A DNA stretch of 64,000 nt from Longibacter salinarum (lineage in GTDB: Bacteria > Bacteroidota > Rhodothermia > Rhodothermales > Salinibacteraceae). The stretch lies in contig NZ_PDEQ01000012.1 in the NCBI RefSeq assembly GCF_002554795.1, forward strand, positions 1 to 64,000. The letters are read 5' to 3'. Shown piece after piece: positions 17,682 through 27,310 of the stretch. Position 1 is the stretch's first letter. Each line of letters starts with the position of its first letter. The translations under genes and the position numbers were made by a program. The notes under the pieces are model-generated. The model had not been told where the DNA came from and searched no databases. It worked only from the letters and a program-made list of their open reading frames with translations.

Positions 17682-18317
17682 TTACAGCGTATCAACGGAC
17701 GTATGGCTTCCGTCGCAGAAGGGCTTGTTACCCGACGCGCCGCAACGGCAAAGCGCGCCCTTGCTCCCGCTGCACTCGCGGCTGTCACTTCCCGTTATTG
17801 TCACCGAGCCTTCGACCAGAAGCGGGCCACCGGACGTCATCTGAATACGAAGCGTATCCCCCGCCTTTCCGTCATTCAGTTGCTCGACCTGAAGGGCGCC
17901 GCGGTCCTCGAACCCGTCGCTATGGCTGCCATCGCAAAGCGGCTTGTTCGATGACAGGCCGCACCGGCACAGCGCGATTCTCGTATCCGACAGTAGCACG
18001 TCTCCGTCGGCGTCCAGCACCTCCACGCGACCCCGAACATACAGAGGACCGTCCGGCTCGACTGAGATATGATTCGACGTCGGCGCCGTCTCCTGATCTA
18101 CGCCATCATGCGTGACATGCAGCGCACCGGTCGGGCAGCGCTGAACGACATCAGCAACCGACGCTGCATCCGCTTTATCCGGATCGATCCAGGGACGCCG
18201 CTCCGGGTCAAAAACCTCGGGTAACCCCTTGACACACTCCTCGGCGTGAATACACCGCTTCTGGTCCCACGTCACGGTCACTTCTTCTCCCTGATACGTA
18301 TATGTCTTTCGTTCCAT
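17682..18317 (-). CDS. Ferredoxin-like (Fer4_19) and double CDGSH iron-sulfur protein
   Basis: This 211-residue protein combines three metal-cluster modules. Residues about 1-68 form a YjdI/Fer4_19-type domain with Cys22 and Cys28 (RCIHAEECVKG) and CPTGAL (Cys61). Two CDGSH zinc-finger-like Fe-S motifs follow: CRCGLSSNKPLCDGSH in the middle and CRCGASGNKPFCDGSH near the C-terminus. Each supplies the Cys3-His ligand set of a 2Fe-2S cluster. Members of this family are suspected electron carriers or cluster-transfer proteins. The start is the ATG at 18317, giving MERKTYTYQGEEVTVTWD; the upstream extension is unlike the family. No redox partner is adjacent. Confidence 0.88.
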   Translation of the reverse strand: MERKTYTYQGEEVTVTWDQKRCIHAEECVKGLPEVFDPERRPWIDPDKADAASVADVVQRCPTGALHVTHDGVDQETAPTSNHISVEPDGPLYVRGRVEVLDADGDVLLSDTRIALCRCGLSSNKPLCDGSHSDGFEDRGALQVEQLNDGKAGDTLRIQMTSGGPLLVEGSVTITGSDSRECSGSKGALCRCGASGNKPFCDGSHTSVDTL

Positions 18318-18612
18318 GATCTCCCGGAGCAACCGTATGAGTAGATGCGAAAACCGATGATTTCGCGAGCGTGACCAAATCCTGTCGTACACGGCTCAAC
18401 GATCATATCGCTGAGCCGAAGATACGTTCGCGACGTTCGAACCCCGAGCGGTTATGCTTGTGGCGGGATTTTCCCCACGGTGAATCCGGGCTCGATCTGA
18501 CCGATCGTTAAGCTTGCCCCATGCAGCCTGAAAGGCATCGTCCATCGATCTTTACGGCAGATTCTGCTCCGTGCATTCGGAGTCTATTTTTCCTTGACTC
18601 TCGGTGATCGAC

Positions 18613-19386
18613 ATGATCAAATTCCTCGCTTCCCCTGACGACGTCGTCGCCATCAAGATTGACCAGACGGTCGATGCCGAGCAGCTGAAATCGATTACGA
18701 ACCGAATCGATGATCGATTGGCCGAGCACGAGACGATCGCCATGTATCTCGACCTGCGCGGGCTGGAGCGATTCACACTCGCAGCGATCCTGGATGACCT
18801 GCGGTACAGCCTCAAACACATCGGCGATCTGTCGCGCATTCGGCGCGTCGCTCTGGTCACTCGGGCCCGCTGGATCGATGTCATCGCATCCTGGGAAAAC
18901 CGCGTCCTCCCGAGCATCGACATCCGGGTCTTCGACCCTGAAGACCGTCGATCGGCTCTCGACTGGGCGTCGGAGTCGCTCGAAATGCCCGCACCGAGCC
19001 TCCGGCGAATAACGACAGACAAAGACGCGGTTCGTGCCTTTGCGCTGACGGGCCCCCTTCGCTCATCCGATATTCGGTTGCTCGCAGACGACCTCGATGC
19101 CGCATACGCGCGCCACGGGACGATTCGGTTACTGATGCGGGTTGAGCACTACGGTCTCCGTCCGAGCGTCTTCACACAAGACATCGTCAAAATGAAGCTG
19201 CGCGCTCTCCAGCACGTCAAAGCGTACGCTCTCGTCGGTGGACCATCGTGGATGGCGGGTGTTGCCTCACTACTAGATCCACTTATGTCGATGGAGGTCC
19301 GGCACTTCGGTCTTGACGATGAGAACGACGCGTGGGAGTGGCTGGGCGCAGCCCCGGTGGGCGAATCCGCGGGCGTCGTCGCCTGA
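18613..19386 (+). CDS. Tandem SpoIIAA/STAS-like domain protein
   Basis: This 257-residue soluble protein appears to contain two copies of the SpoIIAA-like (PF11964-type) fold. The first covers about residues 1-120 (DDVVAIKIDQTVDAEQLKSI ... IAMYLDLRGLERFTLAAILDDL ... RRVALVTRARWIDVIASW). The second covers about 130-250 (RAFALTGPLRSSDIRLLADDL ... IRLLMRVEHYGLRPSVFTQDI ... KAYALVGGPSWMAGVASLL). Single-domain relatives are common and of uncertain function; some bind lipid. No classical phosphorylatable SpoIIAA Ser motif is evident. The start is the ATG at 18613; a GTG at 18604 is an alternative. It ends at a shared terminator. Confidence 0.78.
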   Translation: MIKFLASPDDVVAIKIDQTVDAEQLKSITNRIDDRLAEHETIAMYLDLRGLERFTLAAILDDLRYSLKHIGDLSRIRRVALVTRARWIDVIASWENRVLPSIDIRVFDPEDRRSALDWASESLEMPAPSLRRITTDKDAVRAFALTGPLRSSDIRLLADDLDAAYARHGTIRLLMRVEHYGLRPSVFTQDIVKMKLRALQHVKAYALVGGPSWMAGVASLLDPLMSMEVRHFGLDDENDAWEWLGAAPVGESAGVVA

Positions 19387-19427
19387 TCCGCTTGACCGCT
19401 AGTGGTTCTCGGCCGTAAAAAAAAGAA

Positions 19428-19462
19428 GCGGCAGCCCAGGATGTATGCTCCAGGGCTGCCGC
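19428..19462. terminator. Bidirectional terminator between convergent genes
   Basis: The stem GCGGCAGCCC (19428-19437) pairs with GGGCTGCCGC (19453-19462). A run of A precedes it and TCGTTT follows, so it can serve both the SpoIIAA-like gene (+) and the beta-helix T9SS gene (-). Confidence 0.8.
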
Positions 19463-19490
19463 TCGTTTATTGCAAACGATGAATGGAATA

Positions 19491-22481
19491 CTAGCGAACG
19501 ACCGTAATCGATTCCGTCGTCGAGAACGATTCGCCGTTGATCCGCAGGAAGTAACGTCCACTCCCAAGCGCGCTGGCATCCAGCGACAGATCGTTTTGAC
19601 CGGCCTTCATTGGTCCGTCGTGCACCACCTGCACCTCCCGGCCCAGCACGTCGTACATCGTCGCCCGCACGGTCTGCGCGTCCTGTAGCACCAGCGTCCC
19701 CTTCGCCGCCGACCGCACCGGGTTCGGCCCGAGGCTCAATTCGAACGCCGTGTCGAGGCTGACTTTGATCGTCCGCTCGCCCAGGACGGTGGCTGTACCA
19801 TCCACGTCGATCTGGCGGAGGCGGAACGTGTGGGTCCCAACCTCAAGCTCGTCCAGCGTCAACGAGTAGCTCTCCGGCTGCGTCGTCGTGCCCGCGCCCT
19901 CGACCGTTCCTGCTTGCACGAAGCTCGTTGCATCTGGCGCCTGGTGCTCGATCTCGAAGCGGTCGTTGTTCTTCTCCGAGAGCGTCTGCCAGGTGATCCG
20001 TGCGCTCCGTCCATCCGTCGGCAGGACATCAAACGAGGCCAACTCAACTGGAAGCTGATCCGGGGGCGTGCTAAACTCGCTGGTATTTCCGACGTCATCA
20101 ACCGTCACGCCGACCAAAAAGTCCTGGTCGGAGACCGCAACACTTGGCGTAAATGTCACCGTTGCCGTGCACGGCGGCGAACCGCAACCCGAATAATCTG
20201 TCGCCTCGTATTTGTCCGTTCCGATATACGTACGACCGACCGGACTCGTCCCATCGGCGATGTAAAAGTCAACCATCAGTGGATAGGTGCTCGCGCCCGA
20301 TCCAGTAAGCGACGGATCGCTATTCACGCTGTACGTAACGCTGATCTCGTTCGCTCCGGAGTCATAGTCTCCATCCGATATCGTTGGCGCGTTCTGCAAG
20401 CGGTTCGTTCCATCGTCGGCGTCTCCGGCGTCGTTCGCCGTCGAGCCGTCCGAATCGATGTCGATGCCAAGCGTGCCGACATTGCTCATGCTATTACCGC
20501 GTATCATGTGACCGGTGCCGGAATCGATACGCACGCCGGTCTCAACATTCGCAATGGTGTTGCCAGCACCCGGATTCGTCGTTCCGACGACCTGGCTATT
20601 GCCTTCCAGCACGATGCCATTCGTGACAGGCATTGCTGTACCGTTGGGGTGAACACCGATGTAATTTCCCCCGACGATATTAAACGACCCAAGCAATCGG
20701 ATGACATTCGAGGGCGTGTACCCGAACACATTCTCGGTTCCTGATGTCGTACCGCCAATCGCGTTGAGCATCGCGTTCGGGCCGGTGCGCAGCGAATTTG
20801 ACGACGTCGAGAGGTCATCAGCATTCGCATTGGTCTCGAAATAATTTCCTTCGACGGCATTGTTCGACGACTTGATATAGAGGTCGACGTTGTTGCCAGC
20901 AAGGACGTTGCCTTCCCCTGCAGCTGCACCGCCGATCTGGTTGTCGTTCGCGTCGACGTCGATCAGAATTCCGCTGTCTCCATTACCAATAAGTGCATCT
21001 GCGGCGTCGTTGGTACCGACGCGGTTGCCGATAACCTGATTATCCTGCGTGGCGGCCCCAGACAGGACGATACCGTCCGATCCATTTCCGCTGACGACAT
21101 TGTGCTCTTCGTCGCCGGTCCCGCCGATCACGTTACTGGCTGAACTGAAGAGGCCGATACCGTAAAACGTGTTGCCAATCGCGGCATCTTGGCGGGTTAC
21201 CCCGATGAAATTGCCCATGATCTCACTTCCGGTCGTTCGGAAGAACCGGATTCCACGCTGGTTGCCCCCAATGATATTGGCGGAAGCTGAAGACGACGCT
21301 CCGATCGTTAAGTTGGCTGACCCGCCGACAGTACTGATGCCTTCCTGCGCGTTGCCGAATATGGTGCCTGAATCATTGACGCCGATAAAGGAAGCTTGGA
21401 CCGTGATGTCTTCGCCGTAGATTTCGACTCCGTCCTCCCCATTTCCAGCAATGACAACCGGGGCAGCAAGAGTCGACCCGATCGTGTTATGATTGGCTCC
21501 ATCGATCGAGATCCCATTTTTTCCATTCTGAATCGCCTTCGATTGGCTGGCGCTGAGACCGATAATATTCTTCGAGACGGAGTTGTTCGACGTGCTATTC
21601 GTCTGGTTGACGTCCCCGTCCATGTGGATACCATCTTCGTTATTTCCACTGATGACATTCGGAAGGTCCCCCGTCTGAGCTGAACCGATGGCGTTAGACG
21701 ACGTGGAATTCAGCAGGTGGATGCCGTGAACAGCGTTCCCAAGATCCGTTTCGCCATCAGCAGCAACACCGATATAGTTTCCGCCGATCGTATTGTTTGT
21801 CTGACCGGGTGCACCGCCATCGATGCGGATGCCGCTTCCGCCGTTCCCGCTGATGATATTACGGTCGTCGGAGTCCGACTGACTTCCGATGCGGTTCAGC
21901 GTGCTTCCGTTCGTGATGAGAATGCCGTGCCCGCCATTCGCATAGCCTGCCGGCTGATCGCTCTGCGTCACGAAGTCACCAATCTGGCAATTCGTGATCA
22001 CATTTTCGTCTCCCCCGTCTAAAACGATTCCATTCCCCTGAAAGCGGAGGATCTGGAGGCCTCGGAGGGTGGTACCTCCCGACTTCACCACCAATCCGTC
22101 GCCCGGACCGCCGTCAATCCGAATACGAGGAATCGCGCCCAGTGGCGCTGTTTCTCCGTCGATGACGACAGGATCCGTAATCTCAGGAAGGGAGGATGTG
22201 TTGATCACGCTGCTCGTACCGATCGAAAATTCGATCACGTCGAGCTGTCCACCCGCGCCATCTCCATCATTTGCCTCCTGCATGGCGGCGCGCAGCGTGC
22301 ATTCCGGTGCGCCGGATGAGGTGACCTGCCCAGTATCACATGTGCCATCCAACGTCGCATCCGGGTCGTCGCCGTTACTGTTGACGGTGAACGTCTGCGC
22401 CACAGCCTCACCGTGGGAAGCGGTCAACAAAAACAGTGCAGAAATCAAAAGCAGTCGTGCGATTCGTACCGATCCTGACAT
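19491..22481 (-). CDS. Secreted CSLREA/right-handed beta-helix protein with T9SS sorting domain
   Basis: This is a 996-residue secreted protein. A signal peptide covers about 1-29 (RLLLISALFLLTASHGEAVAQ). A CSLREA-type segment follows (TFTVNSNGDDPDATLDGTCDTG ... CTLRAAMQEAND). A long series of NxIGG/NxISGN repeats then forms a right-handed parallel beta-helix (about 100-700). A fibronectin-like region contains FDVLPTDGRSARITWQTLSEKNND. The final about 80 residues form a type A T9SS sorting domain (LGPNPVRSAAKGTLVLQD ... YDVLGREVQVVHDG ... GRYFLRINGESFSTTESITVVR). The protein is therefore exported through the T9SS and either anchored to the surface or released. Beta-helices of this type often bind or cleave polysaccharides, but no catalytic residues are assigned. 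Confidence 0.92.
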   Translation of the reverse strand: MSGSVRIARLLLISALFLLTASHGEAVAQTFTVNSNGDDPDATLDGTCDTGQVTSSGAPECTLRAAMQEANDGDGAGGQLDVIEFSIGTSSVINTSSLPEITDPVVIDGETAPLGAIPRIRIDGGPGDGLVVKSGGTTLRGLQILRFQGNGIVLDGGDENVITNCQIGDFVTQSDQPAGYANGGHGILITNGSTLNRIGSQSDSDDRNIISGNGGSGIRIDGGAPGQTNNTIGGNYIGVAADGETDLGNAVHGIHLLNSTSSNAIGSAQTGDLPNVISGNNEDGIHMDGDVNQTNSTSNNSVSKNIIGLSASQSKAIQNGKNGISIDGANHNTIGSTLAAPVVIAGNGEDGVEIYGEDITVQASFIGVNDSGTIFGNAQEGISTVGGSANLTIGASSSASANIIGGNQRGIRFFRTTGSEIMGNFIGVTRQDAAIGNTFYGIGLFSSASNVIGGTGDEEHNVVSGNGSDGIVLSGAATQDNQVIGNRVGTNDAADALIGNGDSGILIDVDANDNQIGGAAAGEGNVLAGNNVDLYIKSSNNAVEGNYFETNANADDLSTSSNSLRTGPNAMLNAIGGTTSGTENVFGYTPSNVIRLLGSFNIVGGNYIGVHPNGTAMPVTNGIVLEGNSQVVGTTNPGAGNTIANVETGVRIDSGTGHMIRGNSMSNVGTLGIDIDSDGSTANDAGDADDGTNRLQNAPTISDGDYDSGANEISVTYSVNSDPSLTGSGASTYPLMVDFYIADGTSPVGRTYIGTDKYEATDYSGCGSPPCTATVTFTPSVAVSDQDFLVGVTVDDVGNTSEFSTPPDQLPVELASFDVLPTDGRSARITWQTLSEKNNDRFEIEHQAPDATSFVQAGTVEGAGTTTQPESYSLTLDELEVGTHTFRLRQIDVDGTATVLGERTIKVSLDTAFELSLGPNPVRSAAKGTLVLQDAQTVRATMYDVLGREVQVVHDGPMKAGQNDLSLDASALGSGRYFLRINGESFSTTESITVVR

Positions 22482-22946
22482 AGGAGGTGAAGTGTGATAG
22501 ATGAAGTAAAGTGGGGTTTTCCTTCACATACATCTACGAAAAGTACGCACCCGATAGGACAAATGAACCAGATGATACAGCCCCGACAACGTCGTCAGCG
22601 GCTGATCCGTCCGCGTCAACATGCGAATGGGGCGATCGACATGCTGCAGCAGGATGAATATCTACAAACCACGCTGGGTATCTTCAGCGATCACTAAATG
22701 TATCGGTAACGCCCTTTCTTCGGAAATGCTCACCTAGACGGTACGGTCGTTTTACCTCGTGTTGGTGTGTCGGCATCGCCCTTTGTACAATGATTAGGGG
22801 CAAGCCACACGGTAACCATTCTGGTTCTTCGGAATCTGATCACGCTCTTGATTCACAGAGCGACGCATCTCGCTTGCCTTCTCAAGGCTGCACTCTTCGG
22901 GTCGTCAGCCGCTTAGTGTTGTTCGCACTCATTTTCAATCCGCACG
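22482..22946. other. 465-bp divergent intergenic region
   Basis: This region separates the T9SS beta-helix gene (-) from the second kinase gene (+). It has no gene, RNA or repeat that I can recognise. The first bases upstream of the T9SS start read CACCTCCT on the coding strand, so no Shine-Dalgarno site exists there. Confidence 0.5.
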
Positions 22947-25832
22947 ATGTCATCTAATCGCTCCTCCCGCGTCGAGTCACTTTTTGAGGAGGCCCTGGAC
23001 TACCCGGAGAGCGAACGGGACGCGTTTTTAAAGTCGGCCACGGACCATCCTGAAGTCCGTGAACAGGTTGAAGCACTTCTCCACCGGTTTAAAAAGCTCG
23101 ACGCCTTCCTCGAAACGCCGGCCGTCGAAGCCGCTGCCGACTTTTTAGACGAGATCGACGAACCGACTCCTTCTCCTCCTGACCGCAGCGGTGAACGTGT
23201 CGGACCATTTACACTTAAGGAACGAGTTGGCCGAGGCGGGTCCGGTGTCGTCTATCGGGCGGAGCGCGAGGACTCCTTCGAGCAGCAGGTGGCCATCAAG
23301 CTGCTGACCCGACGGGCGGACACGAGTGCCGTTCTCGATCGATTCGCACATGAGCAGCAGGTGCTGGCCGCCCTTACGCACCCTTGCGTTGCCCAAATAT
23401 ACGACGGTGGAGCCACAGCCGACGGGCAACCCTACTTCGTCATGGAATATGTCGCAGGTCGTCCGCTCGACGAATACTGCGACGATCAGCGACTCAGCAT
23501 CCGGGAACGGCTCGAGTTGTTCACTTCCGTCAGCGACGCGGTCCACCACGCCCATCAAAACCTCGTTATCCATCGCGACCTCAAGCCGTCGAACATTCTC
23601 GTCACGGCAGATGGACGCCCGAAGCTTCTCGATTTTGGTATCGCCAAGGTGATCGGGGACGAAGGGACCGGGCTGACGCAAACCGGGGAGCGGTGGATGA
23701 CCCCGGAATACGCTGCACCGGAGCAGATCCGCGGTGAGTCCATTTCGACGGCGACGGACGTGTACCAGCTCGGTGTTGTGCTTTACGAGCTGCTGATCGG
23801 CCGACGTCCGTACCATCCCGACTCCCGTTCACTCTTCGCGATCGAACGGGCGGTATGCGAGGAACAGCCCACCCGCCCGAGCACAGCCGTCACCCAATCG
23901 ACGAACTCTCCGACTCCGGATGACATCAGCAAAGCTCGCCGCACGCATCCGTCTGCTCTTCAGAGCACACTTCGGGGAGATCTGGATGCGATCGTGATGA
24001 AGGCGCTTCGGAAGGAGCCCAAGCAGCGATATCGCTCGGCGGAGGCGATGGTCGCCGATATCCAGCGCTTTCTGAACGATCAACCGGTGGAGGCACGCGA
24101 CGGTCAGTGGTCCTACCGGGCGCACAAGTTCATCCGTCGACACACGCGTCCGATCATGGCAACCGCTGCCGTTCTCCTGATTCTCGCGACCGGGGCGGTG
24201 GCTTACACCATGCAGATCGCGGAGGAACGTGACCGGGCCCGGCTCGCCGAGCAGCAGGCAAGCACCGTCACGGGGTTCCTGGTCGACCTGTTCAACGACA
24301 ACACCCCTCGAAACACGTCCGGCCAGACGCTGTCGGCTCGTGACATTCTGCGCCGCGGCGAAACGCGGATGGCCACACTGGATGCAGAACCTCGTGTCCG
24401 CCTTCGCCTGCTCCTCGTCCTTGCCGAAGTGCGCGCCGACCTAAACCACACATCACGGGCCGACAGCTTGATCGACCGTGCAGAAGTCGTCGCTGCCCAG
24501 ATTAACGACCTTTCTATGCTCGAACAGAGTCACCTTCTGTACAAGCGTGGCGAAATCAAGCGGCGAAAGAATGATTACGCGAGTGCCGATTCCCTATTCC
24601 GGCTCGCGCAGCAGGCGTATGATCGGTCCCCCAGGTCATCGCCCGACCATCTGACCAACATTTTGAACACACGGATGGAGACGCTTCAAGCCGTCGGTGA
24701 TCTTCAGTCCGCCGACTCCGTCATGCAGCGGCTCCTCCCCCTGAGCGAGGCGGTCTACGGCGCCCGGAGCACCGAACACGCGACAATCCTCCACAATGCT
24801 TCCTCCGCTCTCACCGAACTTGGGCACGTTAATCAAGCGGAGTCAGCGGCTCGTACGGCTCTGGACATTCGCCAGGAGCATTACTCCACCCCGCACATTG
24901 ATCTTGCATACGCTAAAGAAAGTCTCGGATCGGTGCTCATGGAACAGGATCGCACGGCGGAGGCAAAACCGCTTCTGGAGGATGCAGTGCACCAGAGCGA
25001 GCAGGTTCTGGACGCGGATAACGACCGACTCGACAAGTTCAAAATCAGCCTGGCTCTGCTGTACAGTCGCCTGGAACGGTACACCGAAGCCGAGAAACTC
25101 TATCTTGATATCATCGATCGACGCGAGCGGGTTAACCCGAATGGGCTAACTGTGCTCTACTCGAAGAACAATCTTGCGCTTACGTATCAGCGACAGGGCC
25201 GATATGAAAAAGCGGCATCCGTCTACCGCGAGGTGCTCGACAAAAAAGAGTCGGTTGTCGGTCATGATCGACATCCAAGTATTGTCGTCACGCTGTTTAA
25301 TCTCGCCAGCGCACTGCATGAAGCGGGCGAATTGGATCAGGCAGAGTCGCGATATCGGCGTGTCGTTCAACTCGACCGCGAACTGTTGGGCGAAAGCCAC
25401 CGAGAGGTTGGCGTGGACATGACAGCCCTTGCGACGCTCCTCGTTGACCGAGGCGCACTTGTCGAAGCCGACTCCTTGTTTGAACGCGCGCGTCCGATCA
25501 TCCAAAACGGATTCCCCGACGCACACCGACGAGTCGGAGAGTTTCTAATCGGACGTGGCAGTCTTTTCGTCCTTGATGGCCGCCCGGAAGAAGCCGAGCC
25601 GCTTCTACGTCGAGCTGTCGATATCTTCGAATCGGGAGCCTCCGGGGCTCCGTGGCGACGTGCCGAAGCCAAAGGCTGGCTCGGGACCGCCCTTCTCCAG
25701 CAGGGAAATGCGACGGGCGCGTCTTTCCTGGATGAGTCGCGCACCGGCCTCGAAGAGATTCTTGGAGCCGATCACTGGCGCACCGCCCGAATGCAACAAC
25801 ACGCGAATGACCTCGAGCGTGCGTCCCAGTAA
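22947..25832 (+). CDS. Membrane Ser/Thr protein kinase with long TPR C-terminus
   Basis: This 961-residue protein is a paralogue of the kinase at 13180-15714, with the same order of parts. An N-terminal segment of about 85 residues is followed by an intact kinase domain: glycine loop GRGGSG (95-100), Lys118, HRDLKPSN (catalytic Asp211), DFG (229-231) and MTPEYAAPEQ. One transmembrane segment lies at about 393-413 (IMATAAVLLILATGAVAYTM). About a dozen TPR units extend to the C-terminus, more than in the first kinase. Unlike its paralogue, it has no sigma-factor gene next to it. It probably senses an extracytoplasmic or protein partner signal and phosphorylates cytoplasmic targets. Confidence 0.93.
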   Translation: MSSNRSSRVESLFEEALDYPESERDAFLKSATDHPEVREQVEALLHRFKKLDAFLETPAVEAAADFLDEIDEPTPSPPDRSGERVGPFTLKERVGRGGSGVVYRAEREDSFEQQVAIKLLTRRADTSAVLDRFAHEQQVLAALTHPCVAQIYDGGATADGQPYFVMEYVAGRPLDEYCDDQRLSIRERLELFTSVSDAVHHAHQNLVIHRDLKPSNILVTADGRPKLLDFGIAKVIGDEGTGLTQTGERWMTPEYAAPEQIRGESISTATDVYQLGVVLYELLIGRRPYHPDSRSLFAIERAVCEEQPTRPSTAVTQSTNSPTPDDISKARRTHPSALQSTLRGDLDAIVMKALRKEPKQRYRSAEAMVADIQRFLNDQPVEARDGQWSYRAHKFIRRHTRPIMATAAVLLILATGAVAYTMQIAEERDRARLAEQQASTVTGFLVDLFNDNTPRNTSGQTLSARDILRRGETRMATLDAEPRVRLRLLLVLAEVRADLNHTSRADSLIDRAEVVAAQINDLSMLEQSHLLYKRGEIKRRKNDYASADSLFRLAQQAYDRSPRSSPDHLTNILNTRMETLQAVGDLQSADSVMQRLLPLSEAVYGARSTEHATILHNASSALTELGHVNQAESAARTALDIRQEHYSTPHIDLAYAKESLGSVLMEQDRTAEAKPLLEDAVHQSEQVLDADNDRLDKFKISLALLYSRLERYTEAEKLYLDIIDRRERVNPNGLTVLYSKNNLALTYQRQGRYEKAASVYREVLDKKESVVGHDRHPSIVVTLFNLASALHEAGELDQAESRYRRVVQLDRELLGESHREVGVDMTALATLLVDRGALVEADSLFERARPIIQNGFPDAHRRVGEFLIGRGSLFVLDGRPEEAEPLLRRAVDIFESGASGAPWRRAEAKGWLGTALLQQGNATGASFLDESRTGLEEILGADHWRTARMQQHANDLERASQ

Positions 25833-25848
25833 ACCATCGCAAAACCTA

Positions 25849-25898
25849 AACGGCGACCGAGTGTGCTGCTATCACTGCAGCTCCCACCGGTCGCCGTT
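25849..25898. terminator. Bidirectional terminator-like hairpin
   Basis: An 11-bp perfect stem, AACGGCGACCG (25849-25859) with CGGTCGCCGTT (25888-25898), contains an inner GCTGC/GCAGC stem. It sits between the convergent kinase and lipoprotein genes. There is a TAAA/TTAAA edge on each side rather than a long T tract. Confidence 0.65.
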
Positions 25899-25922
25899 AA
25901 ATGTCGTGCCTACACTTGCTTG

Positions 25923-27224
25923 CTACGCCCCGGACCGCGCGAGATTCGTGATGCGAGTCGGCCCGACGTCAGCGATTGCGGATTTCACCTCTTCCATCGT
26001 CAAATTCTGCGCAGTCACTTCTACGAAGAATCGCCCGTCTACGACCATCTGTACCTCGCCGCGCATGGACATGTCGGTCGTCCGGAACGTCTCTTTCGCC
26101 GGGTGGCCCTGAATCTCGGTCGTTTTCTCGTAGCCATTGTCGCTTTCCTTATTCACGTCGAACATCATCCACGTCGCTCCCGGAAGGACGCCGGTTTCAG
26201 GGACGACCTGCACGTAGTCAATCACGTGCATGGACAGTTGCTTGTCGCCATCTGCGTATTCGGCCTCAGCGCGGACGACCGACGCGTTCTCTCCAAGCGC
26301 CTGCGTCTTACTGCTCGAAGCGGACTGCGTTAATCCAGCAAGCGTCGCCGGAAAGAGCGCTTTCAACTCGTTGGCATCGACGGGCGTGCGAGAAACGGGT
26401 TCTCCCTCCGCGGACGACGCCGCGTTTTTCTTTTCTGCCTCGCGAAACTCTTTGTACATGTCGGCGACTTCTTCTTGCTTCCCGTCGTCGACGCCTACAC
26501 CTTCGTCCTTCATCCCTTCGAGCGCGTCAAAATCGACCGAACGAGCGGCGGCTTTCATCTTGTCCATCGGCACGTTCCGTCCATCAACCTGCACTTGAAA
26601 GCGCTCGGCCACGATGAACTGCAGCTGACCTGTCGATCCGCCGTTCCCATACGAGCGGAATTTCTCTCGACCGTCGTATCCGGCAATTTCTGCGGAGCGC
26701 TCGTAGCCATCCGTACTCTCCGTCTCACTCTCCGTCCACGCGCTCATGCGGCTGGACAGGGAAGACAACCCGCTCATCGACCCCATGTCCGTCACCGCGA
26801 TCGTCAAACTCTGCCGTTGCTCGCCGTCGGCCTTGAAGTGAGCTTCGGCCTTCGAGGTGCTGAATCCCATCTGACTGCTGCGGGATCCTTTCACGTCACC
26901 CGCCTCCATTCCATCGATCGATGCCGGCAGGACCGGCTTCAGCTTTCGAAAGTCGATGGCCTGCACAACTTTGCCACCGCCGGCCGTTTCGCGGAGCTTC
27001 TGAAACGCCTCCCCCATGCGCTCACCGGCTTCCTGCGAATTTGCCGCATTCTCAGCCTGCTCCAGCGCCTTCGACGCATCCTCAGCGGCCTTCTTCATGT
27101 CAGAAACCTTCTGACACCCGCTGCCGGCACCGGCCACGAACAAGAGGGCGAACGAAAGAAGCAATGTCAGGACAGGATGTAAGCGAGCCGCTTTCGTTTG
27201 AAACAACGGATTGGATCGAGACAT
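25923..27224 (-). CDS. Lipoprotein with tandemly duplicated domain, function unknown
   Basis: This is a 433-residue lipoprotein. The signal peptide ends in a lipobox-like AGAGSGC, followed by a short Ala/Glu-rich helix. Two copies of the same domain follow. The first (about residues 100-250) has FRKLKPVLPASIDGM ... QSLTIAVTDMGSM ... GYERSAEIAGYDGREKF ... QLQFIVAERFQVQVDGRNV. The second (about 300-430) has ANELKALFPATLAGL ... QLSMHVIDYVQV ... GYEKTTEIQGHPAKETF ... EVQMVVDGRFFVEVTAQNL. The ATG at 27224 is chosen because it starts the signal peptide; a frame extending to 27263 adds non-signal residues. No enzymatic motif is seen. It is probably a periplasm- or surface-attached structural protein. 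Confidence 0.8.
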   Translation of the reverse strand: MSRSNPLFQTKAARLHPVLTLLLSFALLFVAGAGSGCQKVSDMKKAAEDASKALEQAENAANSQEAGERMGEAFQKLRETAGGGKVVQAIDFRKLKPVLPASIDGMEAGDVKGSRSSQMGFSTSKAEAHFKADGEQRQSLTIAVTDMGSMSGLSSLSSRMSAWTESETESTDGYERSAEIAGYDGREKFRSYGNGGSTGQLQFIVAERFQVQVDGRNVPMDKMKAAARSVDFDALEGMKDEGVGVDDGKQEEVADMYKEFREAEKKNAASSAEGEPVSRTPVDANELKALFPATLAGLTQSASSSKTQALGENASVVRAEAEYADGDKQLSMHVIDYVQVVPETGVLPGATWMMFDVNKESDNGYEKTTEIQGHPAKETFRTTDMSMRGEVQMVVDGRFFVEVTAQNLTMEEVKSAIADVGPTRITNLARSGA

Positions 27225-27310
27225 GGCGGGACCGAACGGTGAGAGGTTGAGGCAACGAGGCATCTCTATCTCTCATAGCGAAAAACGTCGACCGAACCGG
27301 CCAGGCTACG

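Noticed and set aside
19491-22481. Pectate-lyase or other named polysaccharide-degrading function for the beta-helix protein
   Set aside because: Only the generic beta-helix repeats and the CSLREA segment are visible; no catalytic residues could be identified.
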